This document shows, piece after piece, positions 1 to 12,420 of a stretch of 64,000 nucleotides of DNA (position 1 is the stretch's first letter; the number at the start of each line of letters is the position of its first letter). This DNA is from Agapetus fuscipes. Lineage: Eukaryota > Arthropoda > Insecta > Trichoptera > Glossosomatidae. The stretch lies in contig OX637332.1 in the NCBI GenBank assembly GCA_951799405.1, forward strand, positions 10,111,001 through 10,175,000, in the 5' to 3' direction. The translations under genes were made by a program, and so were the position numbers. The notes below the pieces were generated by a model. It saw only the letters and a program-made list of their open reading frames with translations, was not told the origin of the DNA and did not search any database.

Positions 1-35
1 ATGTGTAGCTTAGTTGCGTTTGCGTTGCGCAACCG
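1..35 (+). repeat. SINE B tail, cut by the window start
   Basis: Matches the SINE B 3' end ATGTGTAGCTTAGTTGCG seen complete at 21950-21979. Confidence 0.75.
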
Positions 36-334
36 CTCGAAGGTTTCCAATCATTCTTCGGAGACCAAGACCTTGCGACCAAGCTAAAACATAGAGATAT
101 GTTTCTATATCATTCTGTGTAGGTAAGTATACCCATTTCCATCCGAGGTGGCGTGTCACAAAACGTTCAAACATTTGTTGTCATTTATTTAAAGTGGCTA
201 AAGCCCTCTCGTGAGGTCACATGTACCATGATGATACTATTTTATTTGTACTTACTTAATTAAAAATGAAGTTTATGTCTCGACTTTTTAAAGTTATCAT
301 TTATGAAATATGATTATCTGTATATTTTTTTATT

Positions 335-515
335 CCTTGACTTATACGTTGGTATGAGGTTGACCCCCATGCTGTAATAATTTGGTTCACTTATGCCAAT
401 GCCACCCCGGTTTCAGGAGTTGCACAGTTTATGTTCTTCTGAGGTTTTGTAAGTGCATATTATGCAGCATATGTACCTAAGCACGAACATATTATATAAC
501 TCGAAGATAGATATA
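335..515 (+). repeat. SINE A copy (degenerate)
   Basis: Starts with CCTTGACTTATACG and GGTATGAGG. The 3' half is diverged and shortened. Confidence 0.7.
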
Positions 516-567
516 TAACCCAAACGCCTAAAGTATGTGCGACAAATTATACATTTGTATTTGTCTA

Positions 568-690
568 CTAAGAGTGGTCATGGTCTCCACAGACGTGTTT
601 CAATTTTGTTCTGCCATTGCACACTTTTTTCATCTCGTCAACATTCATCGCTCTCTTACACATTCTTCTCGTTTTATCACTCTGAATGTT
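568..690 (-). mobile_element. LINE C-terminal fragment
   Basis: The reverse strand encodes AMNVDEMKKVCNGRTKLKHV before a stop, resembling the C-terminus of the 46500 family. Confidence 0.5.
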
Positions 691-795
691 CCAGTAATCG
701 ACATCAAAAGAAATTTTAAAGTAAATATATATGTAGATGCGTAGAAAAATAAAACACAGCAAAGAGCATACTTTGAAAATTAAATAAATTTGTTT

Positions 796-1110
796 GTGCT
801 CCGCCGGGAATCGAATCCGCGACCTTTCGATTACCGTATCACGACAAATCAGTCAAAGATAACTCGTTCACAAACAGCTCGTCCATAGACAAATCGGTCT
901 GACGACTTTTTGGTCAATTACTGTAGTTTTCTGATATGGACAAATGTGTGTGGACCATATTATGTTGCGGAAAGTCGTGTGGACGAACTGTCATGTGACC
1001 GATTTGTCCATAGCCGAGCTGTCTGTTGACGAGTTTTCTGTGACCGATTTGTCGTGGAACCTTCGATTACGAGTCCGTAGCGTTTTCCACTAGACTACGG
1101 ACCGGTATTC
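796..1110 (-). repeat. SINE C: tRNA-like head split by a foldback element
   Basis: 796-834 and 1057-1110 together read, on the reverse strand, as a tRNA-like sequence (TCCGTAGTCTAGTGG...GATTCGATTCCCGGCGGAG). 840-1056 is inserted. The same head occurs at 61228-61305. A functional tRNA is unlikely because the T-arm does not pair well. Confidence 0.55.
840..1056. mobile_element. Foldback element of the CACGACAAATC family (217 bp)
   Basis: Inverted ends of about 29 bp begin CACGACAAATC(A/G)GTCA and close ATTTGTCGTG. The interior repeats GACAAATCGGTC-type words in both orientations. It splits a SINE C head. Confidence 0.65.
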
Positions 1111-1337
1111 TCAGTAAGTATGGTCCATACAAGGCATGGAGTTTTCTGTGCAATATGAAATGAGGATACTTATGAACTGGAAACGATTTCTTCATAGGTT
1201 GCTAATATAAGAAAACTTGTCACTCACGAGGTGTTGCTTCAATAAACCTAGCTCTTCATATTGCTTTCAGATCGTAAACGCGCCGAGTTTCGGTACTTCG
1301 AAAATAAAGCGTACCTATTTATAGGAGGTAGAATTAT

Positions 1338-1518
1338 CCGGTTGATGGCTCTATAGGTAGAACGCTTACATTCAAAATTTCAGTTCAAGGGTTCAACTAC
1401 CCCGAAAGTGAATGATTTCCTATTTCAGTGTTTTCTTAAAATAAAAATCATAGCACCGATAAGGTTTTCTTGTCCACTTAAAGTGGTTGGCGTAAGGCTG
1501 TCCCCCTTTCCTGTGAAC
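1338..1518 (+). repeat. SINE B copy, degenerate, interrupted by SINE A
   Basis: tRNA-like head (GATGGCTCTATAGGTAGAAC), then the AAAGTGGTTGGCGTAAGG body, cut at 1518. Confidence 0.7.
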
Positions 1519-1773
1519 TAATCTAATCTAATATAATCTAAGTTGCAATGATATGTTACATAGGAGATTCACATTACATGCATTCCCACAACCAGACACG
1601 TACAAGTTCGCTCTTGCACATGCCTCATGTGAACCCACAACATAAAAACCAAATCTCAAATGGACATACACCCTGCAACTCTTGCCGTCCTTCCCTGTAA
1701 CAGGGGTGACATTGGCAAAGTGAACCATTTTTACGGCATGGGTGGTCAGGCGCATACCAACCTATATGCAAGA
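1519..1773 (-). repeat. SINE A copy inserted in SINE B
   Basis: Full-length reverse copy with an (ATCTA)-like tail. Its left edge abuts a SINE B cut at CCTGTGAA (1518). Confidence 0.85.
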
Positions 1774-1879
1774 CAGAAAGAGACCAACCGAGATATATTT
1801 TTTTAGGATCAAATAACAGACGGCCAATGTATCCGATTCACTGCCGGTGGCCAGCACCGTCACATATGTGTTTTATTTA

Positions 1880-3240
1880 ATTATATTCTTGCGTACTATT
1901 TACGCATGCTCTTCTCTTTTTCTAGTCTTTCACTTTCTCACTTATTTGGTCATTCTATTATTTTTCTGGTCTTCTCCTTGTACTTTTGCATCACATATGC
2001 ACACTATTTTGTAGAAATATAAAAATGTCTAGATTTTTAAGGTTCAGAGTTCAACTAGAAAAAATATGTTTGAGTTTTCCCACTTGGCGACTGCAGTATA
2101 CACTATACAGTATGTGAAAAAAATGAGGTATATTAGGCATATTGTTGGTACTTACCATAATTTACCATATTTGTCAAATACTTACGTTCTCAAGTATGTA
2201 GATATTTTACTAAAATGACGCAATTACTTCATTAATGTACCTAACAGAGTTATTCATAGACTGTAAGTTACTGAGATTATCTACAATCAAAAGTGAATTT
2301 TCAATACGAAAACAAATAATCGATGTATCATTTATGGAATACTTTAGTTTTTGAATAACAAAGTTACACTGCAGTAGTGCTATTCAGAATCCATTGTAAA
2401 CTTGAATCTGACTTCTTTGTAATAGCTAAAGAATAGCTAGTCTTCAGAAAAAAGCCATGCGAAATCAGTGAATTAAAAAAACAGTATTTTTCCTTCAATG
2501 AAATTAACTCAACTAGAATAGATTCAGAAGAGAACTTGAAAAGAAAGATTGAATTTTTATTCAGAGACGTTCAATCCGTGCATCATCCACAGACTAAAAT
2601 TAATTATATTTATAAAAAGACACTCGGCGGATCATCGTGGATGAACTATGGATTTTATGTGTGTGAATGATTTTGTACTTTTGTGTATGCCCACTTACTA
2701 AAGAATATTTTTAATGTTTTATTTATAATAATTAAAAAAAAAACTTTTGTATATTTATAAAATTTCAGCCGAAAAACCATGCCTCGGCTTATAAAGTATT
2801 CAAATAAAGTATTACCGCTAAAATTACGAAATATTTAGGTGTTATTTGTTCAGGTTAAGTTCTAAATTTTATTTAAAAAATCATCGACAGCTTCATCAAT
2901 CTCGGTTTTTAGTTGCGAGATCACAAATGTTTGTACCCATAGGAACGGTTGTGTGAAGTAGATATACATAATATATATTATATAAGTGAATTGAAGAACT
3001 AGTATTTGTGAAAAAAAATGTGATGCAATATTAGGTTGTTATTGTCCATGAGGTTGAAATTGCACATTAGTCTTAGGTGTTATTGTATTGGGTATGTACC
3101 TATGTAAAAAGATGTACAATGTACGTATTGTATGAACTTCGACTTTACCAAACACGTTTTGGTGCCTTTGTCTGAAATACTATTGTTGTTAATGTTTCCT
3201 TATTCTGAAACTTGGAGTTTTGCATGTTATTTCTATCGAA
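1880..3240. other. AT-rich stretch, nothing supported
   Basis: Short poly-A/T runs only. No convincing ORF, RNA gene or repeat family member seen. Confidence 0.6.
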
Positions 3241-3246
3241 ACTTCT

Positions 3247-3419
3247 CCGGTTGATGGCTAATTTGGTAGAGTAAGGCCTGGGTTCGAATCCGAGGGTACC
3301 ACAGGTGATTTCCCATTTCTGTGCTTTTTTTTCTTGTCGGGGTTTCAGTGCCATTAAAACATGTAGTTTACTAGCTATCATGAGAAATGAGTACGCGTTC
3401 CTTCAAGATGGGAAAACAT
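3247..3419 (+). repeat. SINE B copy, 5' half
   Basis: tRNA-like head with box-B-like GGGTTCGAATCC and a partial body. Confidence 0.7.
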
Positions 3420-4600
3420 ATCCTTTTTTCATTCAAACATTCAAATTTAAGTTGTTGTGAGGCTGAACTTCTAACCTGAAAACTGGAATATGTTCTACAA
3501 GTAAATGTTTCCCTTTTGCGACATGAAATATTCAATTTTAAATATTATTTAACAGAAAAGAAAGCTTTAAATGTTTTAAGAATATACTCAGCAGAAGCTA
3601 TATTTACTTATAGTTTGGTGTTTTCATACAAAAAAAATCACGTATTTGGCTAAGTAGAATATTTTCATAATATTTTTTTTGAGATTTCCGTAGAAGTTGT
3701 TAATTAACTGTTAAATGAAGTTTATTAAAGGTGTGAGTTAAAAAAATCAGCAAATTAAATTGAAACTGTGGAAGTGAAAAAAATAACGAAGTTTTCATTA
3801 TTTCTTGACACTGTTTACAAAATAACTATATTTTATGTAGTTACGGAATGACGATCCTTAAATAAATTTATTACAAAACAGAAATTTCTTACAACTGAAA
3901 ATATTATTTTACGGATAATTCCTGTTTATTGCAACTTTTTGCAACGGCGTTTGTGTATTTAAAAAAAACTAAATATTTGAAAGGTTCTTATTTTTTAATG
4001 AATATCATTTCTATAATCTGGAAATGATATATCATTAACTACATATATAATTAATATGAAATTAATCTTACCAAATTATATGAGTAGTAAAAACTTTATA
4101 TTCTAATCAATCGATAAAACTACATAAATAAAATAATCAACTCATAAATTTCTTTGGGTGGATTTTGTTCTACCCAAAGTCTACGAATTTATCACTGTGC
4201 TAAAGAAAAACACGTTTATTTTGAATGTTAACATTATATATTATATTGTACTCATAGATACTAAAATATATACCTATATTTTTAACCATATTTTTTATCT
4301 TATCAATTACCATGCATTATGTGGATACGAGTGTATACCCGTTTGGAAGATAACTTGGTTTCATATTTTTTATTTGACTACGCCATACGCACACATTTAT
4401 TTTTGACCAAAATCTTTTTTTTTATCTTAATAGCCATATAAGTTATAATTTACTTGATAAGTGTTTTATAGTTAATCAGTTTGAATGACTTATGGAATTG
4501 TTGTTATCTACATTTATATATGTACGTAGTTGTGCTAAAATACTGTCTTTATTTGCTCGTCAAGGTGATGCACGGAAAATGAATTTGTGTGCAAGATTTT
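3420..4600. other. AT-rich stretch, nothing supported
   Basis: Very AT-rich. The 82-codon frame at 4158-4406 looks like chance. Confidence 0.6.
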
Positions 4601-4610
4601 AATAGGATGT

Positions 4611-4862
4611 GATTTCAAGGACAAGGGTTGCATGTAACAAGAGATCCTGAAATTAAAGATTTTGATTTCAAGGACAAGGGTTGCATGTAACAAGAGATTC
4701 TGAAATTAAAGATTGTGATTTCAAGGACAAGGGTTGCATGTAACAAGAGATCCTGAAATTAAAGATTGTGATTTCAAGGACAAGGGTTGCATGTAACAAA
4801 AGATCCTGAAATTAAGGATTGTGATATCAAGGACAAGGGTTGCATGTAACAAGAGCATGTTG
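4611..4862 (+). repeat. Tandem array, 53 bp x about 5
   Basis: GAT(T/A)TCAAGG recurs at 4611, 4664, 4717, 4770 and 4823 with a few substitutions. The last unit breaks off after GTAACAAGAG. No direct-repeat/spacer pattern of CRISPR type. Confidence 0.95.
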
Positions 4863-5316
4863 CATGTAAATTAACGATTGTTTTTCTTTCTAACATAATT
4901 TTTAGACGAAAAATTAGGATGATCGATAAAACCATTGATTTTTAGTTTTTTTTAAATGCACAAAAAACTGGTTACGAAGCATTTCGAATGCTTTTCTAAA
5001 GAGAAAACCAACTGGAAAATACAATTGACAGCAGTGCAGAGAAATGAATATTCTCTAGAAAATATGATAATGAATTTGAATTGTACTATTTATTTTTGTT
5101 AATACAAGTTCTAAAATATAAATATAAGCATGGATATAAGAAAAAAATCTAAAAAACGAATTGGTCTTTCATCAGCTCCATGAGTGGATGTCTAAAAGGC
5201 TTAAGTGAAGACATGACAGAGAGCTGATGTCGTGGTTAGTAGCAATTGGAGGGAAATCAGTCACCGTTTTCAATGATATATAAACATCAACATTTCGTCC
5301 CACTGCTTTCTCCTTA

Positions 5317-5490
5317 CAGGGCTGGAAGTCTCATCATCACGGTAATTCTTACCTACCGAATATCGGTAATATTTGTATGAAGACTAATCAGCTGTTCACT
5401 TGCGGCCATCTTGGATTGACAGATCTGTATACAAATATTATCGATATTCGGTAGGTAAGAATTACCGTGGTGATGAGACTTCCAGCCCTG
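5317..5490. mobile_element. Foldback MITE with ~65-bp inverted arms (174 bp)
   Basis: CAGGGCTGGAAGTCTCATC at the left is matched by its reverse complement at the right, with arms extending through GGTAATTCTTACCTACCGAA. The centre carries AATCAGCTGTTCA, shared with 42551-42733. No clear target duplication. Confidence 0.75.
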
Positions 5491-5523
5491 CACAATGTTG
5501 TCGATCGACCCACCTTATTACTT

Positions 5524-6483
5524 ATTTTTCTTTCTGTGCCAGTTCTAACGAAGATCAGCAATCACTAGAGATGTGTAAATTTCGCATCTCACGAAAACGC
5601 GAATTGTTATTTTATGACGTTTTTACTTCAATTCTCGACGATTTGGAGGTTAGGGAACATGTTTCTAGCAAAATGAGCATTTCGCAATATCGCGAAATTT
5701 CCAATATCTGACTCTTGGCGCGAATTTCCACATTATATACGTTGATACCACGAAAAACGCCTAATTTTCGTCATCCGCACTTGATTTTTAACAAAAAAAA
5801 ACACAGAATAATTCGGCACGACGCTCAAACAACGCCTACGTAAAGAAATCTTCTCGAAAATCGAAGTTTTGCTGTTTGCAATATTTTTCGACCATCGATA
5901 CTCCCATGATGCTCCGTTCGATATATCGCACTCGATCGTTCCTGACGCACTCTGTCGTGAGTTCCGCACACTGCTTGCGCCTGTGTTGCGGGAAGTCGGT
6001 ATAATAAAAAATATTTAAACTCGATATGTGGAATTATTTATTTAAATTATAATATATTTAGCGATTTGCTGGTATTTTGGCGATTACACCGTATAACACC
6101 GCTTTTTGATAATCTTGGAACCGCTTTTTGGGAAATTATGGCACCGCTTTTGCACATCTCTAGCAATCACAATAGATATTTTCACTTTATTTTGCTTTAG
6201 AGACTATGACTCGAAATAGGGACTTGGTGCTTATACCAAACCACTGTCACAGGTTTTTCAGGCACGATGCCCTTCGGCATCCTTGATTTCTTCTCCCCTC
6301 AATATTTCATTGTATGATAAGATGTAGAATGCGCTATTTTTATTCCCCATAATGTGACCGAGGTACATCAGAGTTTTCTGTTTGATGGTTGGGAGAAGTT
6401 CTTTAATGGTATTTATGGGTCGAAGGACTTCCTCGTTGGTGACCCGATCACACCAAGAGTTTTTATTACACCTTGCTAGGGGT
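5524..6483 (-). mobile_element. RTE LINE 3' fragment, split by a hAT element
   Basis: The segments 5524-5565 and 6171-6483 together match the reverse strand of the 3' end of the 25919-29238 LINE. A short reading frame at 6258-6506 keeps the DRVTNEEVL / ELLPTIKQ region. It is degenerate, with frameshifts. The hAT element at 5566-6162 interrupts it. Confidence 0.8.
5566..6162. mobile_element. Non-autonomous hAT-type element, 597 bp
   Basis: Terminal inverted repeats TAGAGATGTG(T/C)AAA lie at both ends, with an exact 8-bp target duplication GCAATCAC (5558-5565 and 6163-6170), as expected for hAT. Subterminal motifs are repeated: ACCGCTTTT three times near the right end and CGCGAA(A/T)TT near the left. 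No transposase frame is present; the open frames inside are short and unlike hAT proteins. Inserted into an RTE LINE fragment. Confidence 0.85.
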
Positions 6484-7326
6484 CTTATTTTGTAATAAAC
6501 CAACAACTGATCTAGTAAACTGTTATTTATACTTCATTCATTTAATTGGTTCTTATATATGTATGTTTACTTTGTTTATCTTGGATAAATCTTAGACTGG
6601 CACAATATTTGTCGGATTGAAGACACTTATTATTAAACATCGTTAGCTGGCATATAGTGGAATACACGTACAATGTACTTAAAGCAAATAATATGACATT
6701 GAACCTTGACTTGGTTCTATGATTTTTTATACTGACAGCTTATACTGCTTTAAAACATCGAACGTTTGATTTTTTTATACACCATGAAGTCTCCTAAATT
6801 ATTATCGTAAGTTATTTTTAAATAAATGCATATTGATGAATAGTAATATTTTTAGATTTCATTCTATTTTCAAATGTAGGTAGGTACTAGTTATTTCATA
6901 ATTTGATGGCTTTTTAAGGCAATAAACGAATTTCGTTCACTTAGAGCCGGATGTGTTTACAAACTATAATTAGCTAATTATGAATTATATTATAAATTCC
7001 TTCACAGTGCAGGTTCTAAATGCGAAGAGGTGTATCATCAGAAGCAAAACTACCACAATTGTTTTGTAGATATGTTAGTATAAAATGTGCACGTATAAAG
7101 TATTGTTGCTAGGGACAATTCAATTCTAATGGTAGAAAAAAATGCTTGAAAAAGTGGAAATTGCATCGACCCACAACAAGAATTAATTTTGCGTGCAGCT
7201 CGAATAACATGAGATCAGAGGTAAATCGAGAAGACAATGACATAAAACAAGTGCATGACAAATTGAGGGTGAGTAGTATAAAAAATCCTAATTGAAAACG
7301 TTTAATTTTTTTTTATTTCATTTGTT

Positions 7327-7620
7327 AACTAAGCTACACGTATAGTGCAGCTTCTTACCTCATTTTCCCCGAAGAGACCGCACGAGGCTTGCGGAACCTA
7401 TTTATTTTTACAGGTAGGGGGGCCGGCCTTACAACAACCACTTCAGTTGAAACGGGGGTTCATTTTTCGTGAAGGCTGAGTAAGCCTTGCCGGTATTTTA
7501 TGTTGTGTTTGAAATAAACACCCAAATGGGAAATCATTTGGGGACACCCTCCGTGTGATTCGAGCCCGAGCTCTCGGCTTGAAATGCAAGCACTCTACCA
7601 ACTGACCTATCGTCAGGATC
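7327..7620 (-). repeat. SINE B copy
   Basis: Near full-length reverse copy, from the GTTACACTATA-type tail to the ACTCTACCAACTGACCTATC head. Confidence 0.85.
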
Positions 7621-8096
7621 AGATTTTTAAAAACTACTCACATTTATTATCATAAAAATAATACTCGGAAAAATAATTATTTTTTAAAGGAAGTGCATCA
7701 TTGTATTTATTTTAGTACTACTATGTGCACTTATTTTAATATTACTAGTTTTAGTTCAGTACATGTTTAAGCCAGCATGGAATCTGACACCAAGGAAGAT
7801 AGTAAAATAAATTGTGTAGGTATGTCATATCAGCCCAAAGTTATTTCTTTACAAAAATCGTGTGGCAAATTATGCAGCTACAAGTTCCACGTCTGAGTTA
7901 TTTTTTTTTATCATTTATTTGGCACTTACAATGTTAGATACGAGCCTACCTACGTACGAGGTACAAAATATTGTAGTGCACACACTGTCACCAATTAACC
8001 GGGTTCAAATTTCAAGGTAGCGTCTCACGTAGTATTTATCTATTCAAGTACTTGCCACTAATATTATAAGGTTTATCAGGGAAGTTTTTTTGTCAT

Positions 8097-8325
8097 CTAT
8101 AACCTAAGTTGCAGAGATACATTAACATTTAAAAGGCTCTCAAATGCTGCCCTCAAACAAACACGTGTAGTTCGCGCTTACAAATACTGAATGTGTACTT
8201 ACAAATAAAATCCAAACCTCAAATGAACATAAGCCCTACAACTTTTGCCGACCTTCCCTGACACAGGGCTGACATTTGCAAAGTGAAACATTTTTTACAG
8301 TATGGGTGGTCAGCCTCATACCATC
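8097..8325 (-). repeat. SINE A copy
   Basis: Near full-length reverse copy lacking the outermost 5' bases. Confidence 0.85.
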
Positions 8326-8863
8326 ATTTTATCATCACTATCATTTTAGTACTTAATTGGATATTAAAGGTATTCGTATACTAAACTATCACTAACTTTT
8401 TCGAGTGAAACTTGAAATTTTATGTAAATTTATGTTTAAAATTTATGTAAAAATGTACGATACTACATGGATCAACGATAGATAGAAGATTGGTTCAAAA
8501 CTGAAAATATAATTGAGCCAAAATTATTTTGAGCTAAGCATCTCCAAATAAAAAAAAAAAAGTAAAACGATGTCTATTTTTTAAGATATGTAGAAAAACA
8601 TGTAATTTAAATGTTGCAACACAAATGGTTTACAAAGAAAGAGTACATTTTTCTACGAATCATGCCGTATAAATTTTAAATTTTATTAACTGACGAAAAT
8701 AAAGTAGCTGTGCATATTTATATGGCTATCGTTCTTATTCATTTGAGAATTGAACCAACTTTTTAGTATTGAATGACTTAGCACCATCTAATAAAATCAA
8801 ATCAAAATAAATCTCCAAATTTCCATATCCGTAACTGAAACCGAAATAACTTTCAGGGAGTTT

Positions 8864-9106
8864 CCTTGACATACAGGTTGGTATGAGGCTGACCACCCAT
8901 ACTGTAAAAAAATAGTTCACTTTTCCAATTTCACCCCTGTTACAGGGAAGGTCGACAAGAGTTGCTTATGGTCATTTGATATTGGTTTAATATTGTAGGT
9001 TCACATGCGGCGAACTTTTAAGTGTCTGCTTGTGGGAATGCATTCAAAATAAATTTTAAATGTAATATATTTTTGAAACTTATTTTTGATTATATATTAG
9101 ATTATG
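8864..9106 (+). repeat. SINE A copy
   Basis: Full-length, with an internal deletion near the ACATGCGGC region. The tail contains TATATATTAGATTATG. Confidence 0.85.
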
Positions 9107-9621
9107 TGGGTCTAAGTGTTCCATGAGAAAAAATAGCTCGGGAACCTCTTTCTTAGGCTATATTATTCTCTTCTGCATTGCGTTCTGTCGTAGTTTTACC
9201 ACGTACCTTCTGATCACTAGTCCGTGGCGATGGGCAAGGACATTGTTTCCATGTTATAATTTGCAGCTGTAAGCGGTCGTTACAGCTGCTGTAAGCGCAG
9301 ATTATTTCACTCCTGGAAATGAGCAATATGACACAAGTAATAATAATGGCAATCATGATGATGATAATAAAGAATGATGAATGAGTGGGAGCCGCCTGAT
9401 ACTAGTGATAACAAACGGTGCAACACTTGTGGGAACATTCTGCCACAACTCAGTTTACACGCATTACAAATATTACATTCCTTAGAGATGTACCAAAAAC
9501 TCGCTCTATGCTTCGACTTCGAATTACTGAATACTTACTTTTTTCTTCAAACAAGTAGATGCTGAATACTTAATACACATTTTACCTTCACTCAGTTCTT
9601 AATGAATTTTATTGATTTCAA
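9107..9621. other. Unassigned sequence between SINE A copies
   Basis: A slightly GC-richer patch at about 9180-9260, unassigned. No gene seen. Confidence 0.45.
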
Positions 9622-9865
9622 TTCTAATCGAAGTTGCAAAGATATGTTACATTGGAGATTCACATTACATGCATTTTCACAACCAGACAAGTACAAGTTC
9701 GCACTTGCACATGCCGCATGTGAACCTACAACATAAAAACCAAATCTCAAATGGACATACACCCTACAACTCTTGCCGTCCTTCCCTGAGACAGGGGTGA
9801 CAATGCCAAAGTGAACAATTTTTACAGCATGGGTGGTCAGCCGCATACCAACCTATAAGTCAAGG
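9622..9865 (-). repeat. SINE A copy
   Basis: Full-length reverse copy ending ACCTATAAGTCAAGG. It has fewer differences from the consensus than most. Confidence 0.88.
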
Positions 9866-10934
9866 AACATACACGACAAATTACATTTTTTAAATCAATA
9901 TAATTGCGTGCCTACCCCCCCCCGTCGACGCTAGTTATGGCCTATGTTGGACACCCCCAGGCTTAAAAGGGTTAAAATGTCGATCTCCTATTCATTATTT
10001 TTCGCTAGGTCGATCTCTTCAAGAAAAAGTAAGGGCATCCCTGATTTATAGGTAAGTCTGCAGAGATTTTATAAACTTTTTTTTTTTAAGAAACCCTGTG
10101 CGGGAGACTCCCTAGATTCTAGAGACTCTAGGGGTCTATGTCACTTGTTGTATTGCCGCAGAAGTGTACGAGCTTGGTCGTCACTACAAAGCGCCAATAC
10201 TCAAGCAAGACCCAGTTGCTGTAAGGCTGGATGAACCTTTGGGGACCGGTCATTGGTATAGGACTTTTTAAGTTTCACACTTTAATAAGTATATTTTTAT
10301 TTTGTAGGTACTCGGCAATACTCATTATTCGCTTTTTTCATGTACGTATAGTAGCTGCCTACTCGTCACATCTCTACTATTTCTAAAATCGTCAATTACT
10401 GGTGAAGTACACATTTCGCTCGATCGCCGTCATTTGAACGCGTTCATATAAAACTTCTGCGACCGCAGTAATAAACGCCCATTATTATTATGATACCTAT
10501 CGTAATATTCGTAATGCAATTTTTCTGTAAAAATCAACAGAAAATGATATCCATATCCATAAACAATCAGAAAATAATTAAGGGTATCTACCATCATCAT
10601 TCACATCATCAGTCACAATGACAATTGCAAAAAAAGGATTAGAGTTAATTCAAAAATAAAAATAGCCTATTAGGTATATGAATGAAGGAATAAAAAAATG
10701 TATCCCTTCAGTTTTTTAAGTATCCCTTAGTAGATAATACAATAGGTAACGAAATAATTCAAACCACTAGAATGCCAGGAATAAAATATTATATGTTGGA
10801 TGTTAGTATTCAAAATGCTTACAAAATAAAATATAAATAATTAACATGTTCAAATAGGTAGAAAATAAGCAATAAAAAAGGTAAAATGTAGGTACTTGGT
10901 ACTAATATATGTAATAACCTAAATAGATAGAATT

Positions 10935-10963
10935 TAGGTGTTAGTATGAGGCTGACCACACAT
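10935..10963 (+). repeat. SINE A 5' fragment
   Basis: GGTGTTAGTATGAGGCTGAC-type 5' end only, truncated directly against the next reverse copy. Confidence 0.6.
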
Positions 10964-11199
10964 CTATTATCTAAGTTGCAAGGATATATTCATTTAGAGC
11001 TATCAAATGTATGCCCACAAACACGTGTAGTTCGCACTTACAAATGCTGAATGTGTACTTACAAATAAAACCCAAACCTCAAATGAACATAAGCCCTACA
11101 ACTTTTGCCGACCTTCCCTGACACAGGGGTGACATTGGCAATGTGGACCATTTTTTTACAGTATGGGTGGTCAGCCTCATACCAACCTGTAAGTCAAGG
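10963..11199 (-). repeat. SINE A copy, left arm of an inverted pair
   Basis: Full-length reverse copy, 49 bp from the forward copy at 11249. The spacer itself contains a small palindrome. Confidence 0.87.
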
Positions 11200-11248
11200 A
11201 ATACAAATAATAAATAACAGTTATTATTTGTATTACATACTTACTGTA

Positions 11249-11475
11249 AATGGTATGAGGATGACCACCCATTCTGTAAAAAATGGTTCACTTTGCCAAT
11301 GTCACCCCTGTTTCAGGAAAGGTCGGCAAGAGTTGCAGGGCTTATGTTCATTTGAGATTGGGTTTTATATTGTAAGCCCACATGCGGCGCGAACTTATAC
11401 GTGTCTGCTTATGGGAATGCATTTAATATCTATGAATCTTAAATGTAACATATTTCTGCAACTTAGATTATAGAT
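11249..11475 (+). repeat. SINE A copy, right arm of an inverted pair
   Basis: Near full-length forward copy beginning at GGTATGAGG. Confidence 0.87.
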
Positions 11476-11555
11476 GAAAGACATTCAAATAAGAAGATTA
11501 TTGTTAGGTATTATAATAAGTATTTAGAGTGTAGGTTCATAAATAGGTAGTGGTA

Positions 11556-11757
11556 CTGGTTCACTTTGCCAATGTCACCCCTGTTTCAGGGAATGTCGGC
11601 AAGAGTTGCAGGGCTTATGTTCATTTGAGGTTTGGATTTTATTTGTAAGTACACAATCAGCATTTGTAAGCGCGAACTACACGTGTTTGTTTGTGGGCAT
11701 ACATCTGAGAGCTTTGAATGAATATATCCTTGCAACTTAGATTATAGATTATAGATA
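11556..11757 (+). repeat. SINE A copy, 5'-truncated
   Basis: Begins at TGGTTCACTTTGCC. Tail ATTATAGATTATAGAT. Confidence 0.85.
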
Positions 11758-11865
11758 AAATAGATAGAATGTAGGGAATCACACAGGCAGAGAAGGCACA
11801 GGTATTTCAATAGAAAGAGTAAAGGTTAAACGACATAAAAAAGGGTGAAATTTTGTATCTAGGTA

Positions 11866-12091
11866 TCTATAATCTATAATCTAAGCTGCAAAGACATGTT
11901 AACATTAAAGGCTCATATTAAATGCATGCCCACAGACAGGCACATGTAGGTTTGCGCCTACACATTCAGCATGTGTGCACACAAATAATAAAAAAAAACC
12001 TTACATGGACAAAAAACTTGCAACTCCTGTCGCTTTTCCCTAAAACCAGGGTGGCATCGGAAAAAGTGAACCAATTTTTGTAATGTTTGTC
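11866..12091 (-). repeat. SINE A copy, divergent subfamily
   Basis: Reverse copy with changed CGCCTACACATTC and GGTGGCATCGG regions, shared with 44396-44586, suggesting an older subfamily. Confidence 0.75.
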
Positions 12092-12115
12092 AATAAAAAC
12101 CCAATGGCTGTAAAA

Positions 12116-12420
12116 CGCAACTTATCTATACACATAGTTATAGTGTAACTTCTTGCCGCGTTATCGAAGGGGTCGCATGTGGCGAGTTGAACCTATTTAT
12201 TTTCACAGGTAAGGGGGCCGGCCTTACGCCAACCACTTCAGTTGAAGTGGGGGTTTCCCAACTCCCCAGGGAGCTGGTACTCATTTCTTGTGAAGACTAA
12301 GTAAACCTTGCCGGTATTTGTAAATAAACACCGAAACGGGAAATCATTTCTGACACCCTCGGTGGGATTAGAGCCCGAGCTCACGGCATGGAATGCAAGC
12401 ACTCTACCAACTGAGCTATG
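12116..12420 (-). repeat. SINE B copy
   Basis: Near full-length reverse copy with the internal palindrome CACTTCAGTTGAAGTG. Confidence 0.87.

Noticed and set aside
1528..1755. Short ORFs such as 1528-1755, 9592-9846, 13931-14137, 39655-39867 and 33910-34092
   Set aside because: These are read-through of SINE A copies; similarity among their products reflects the repeat, not a protein family.
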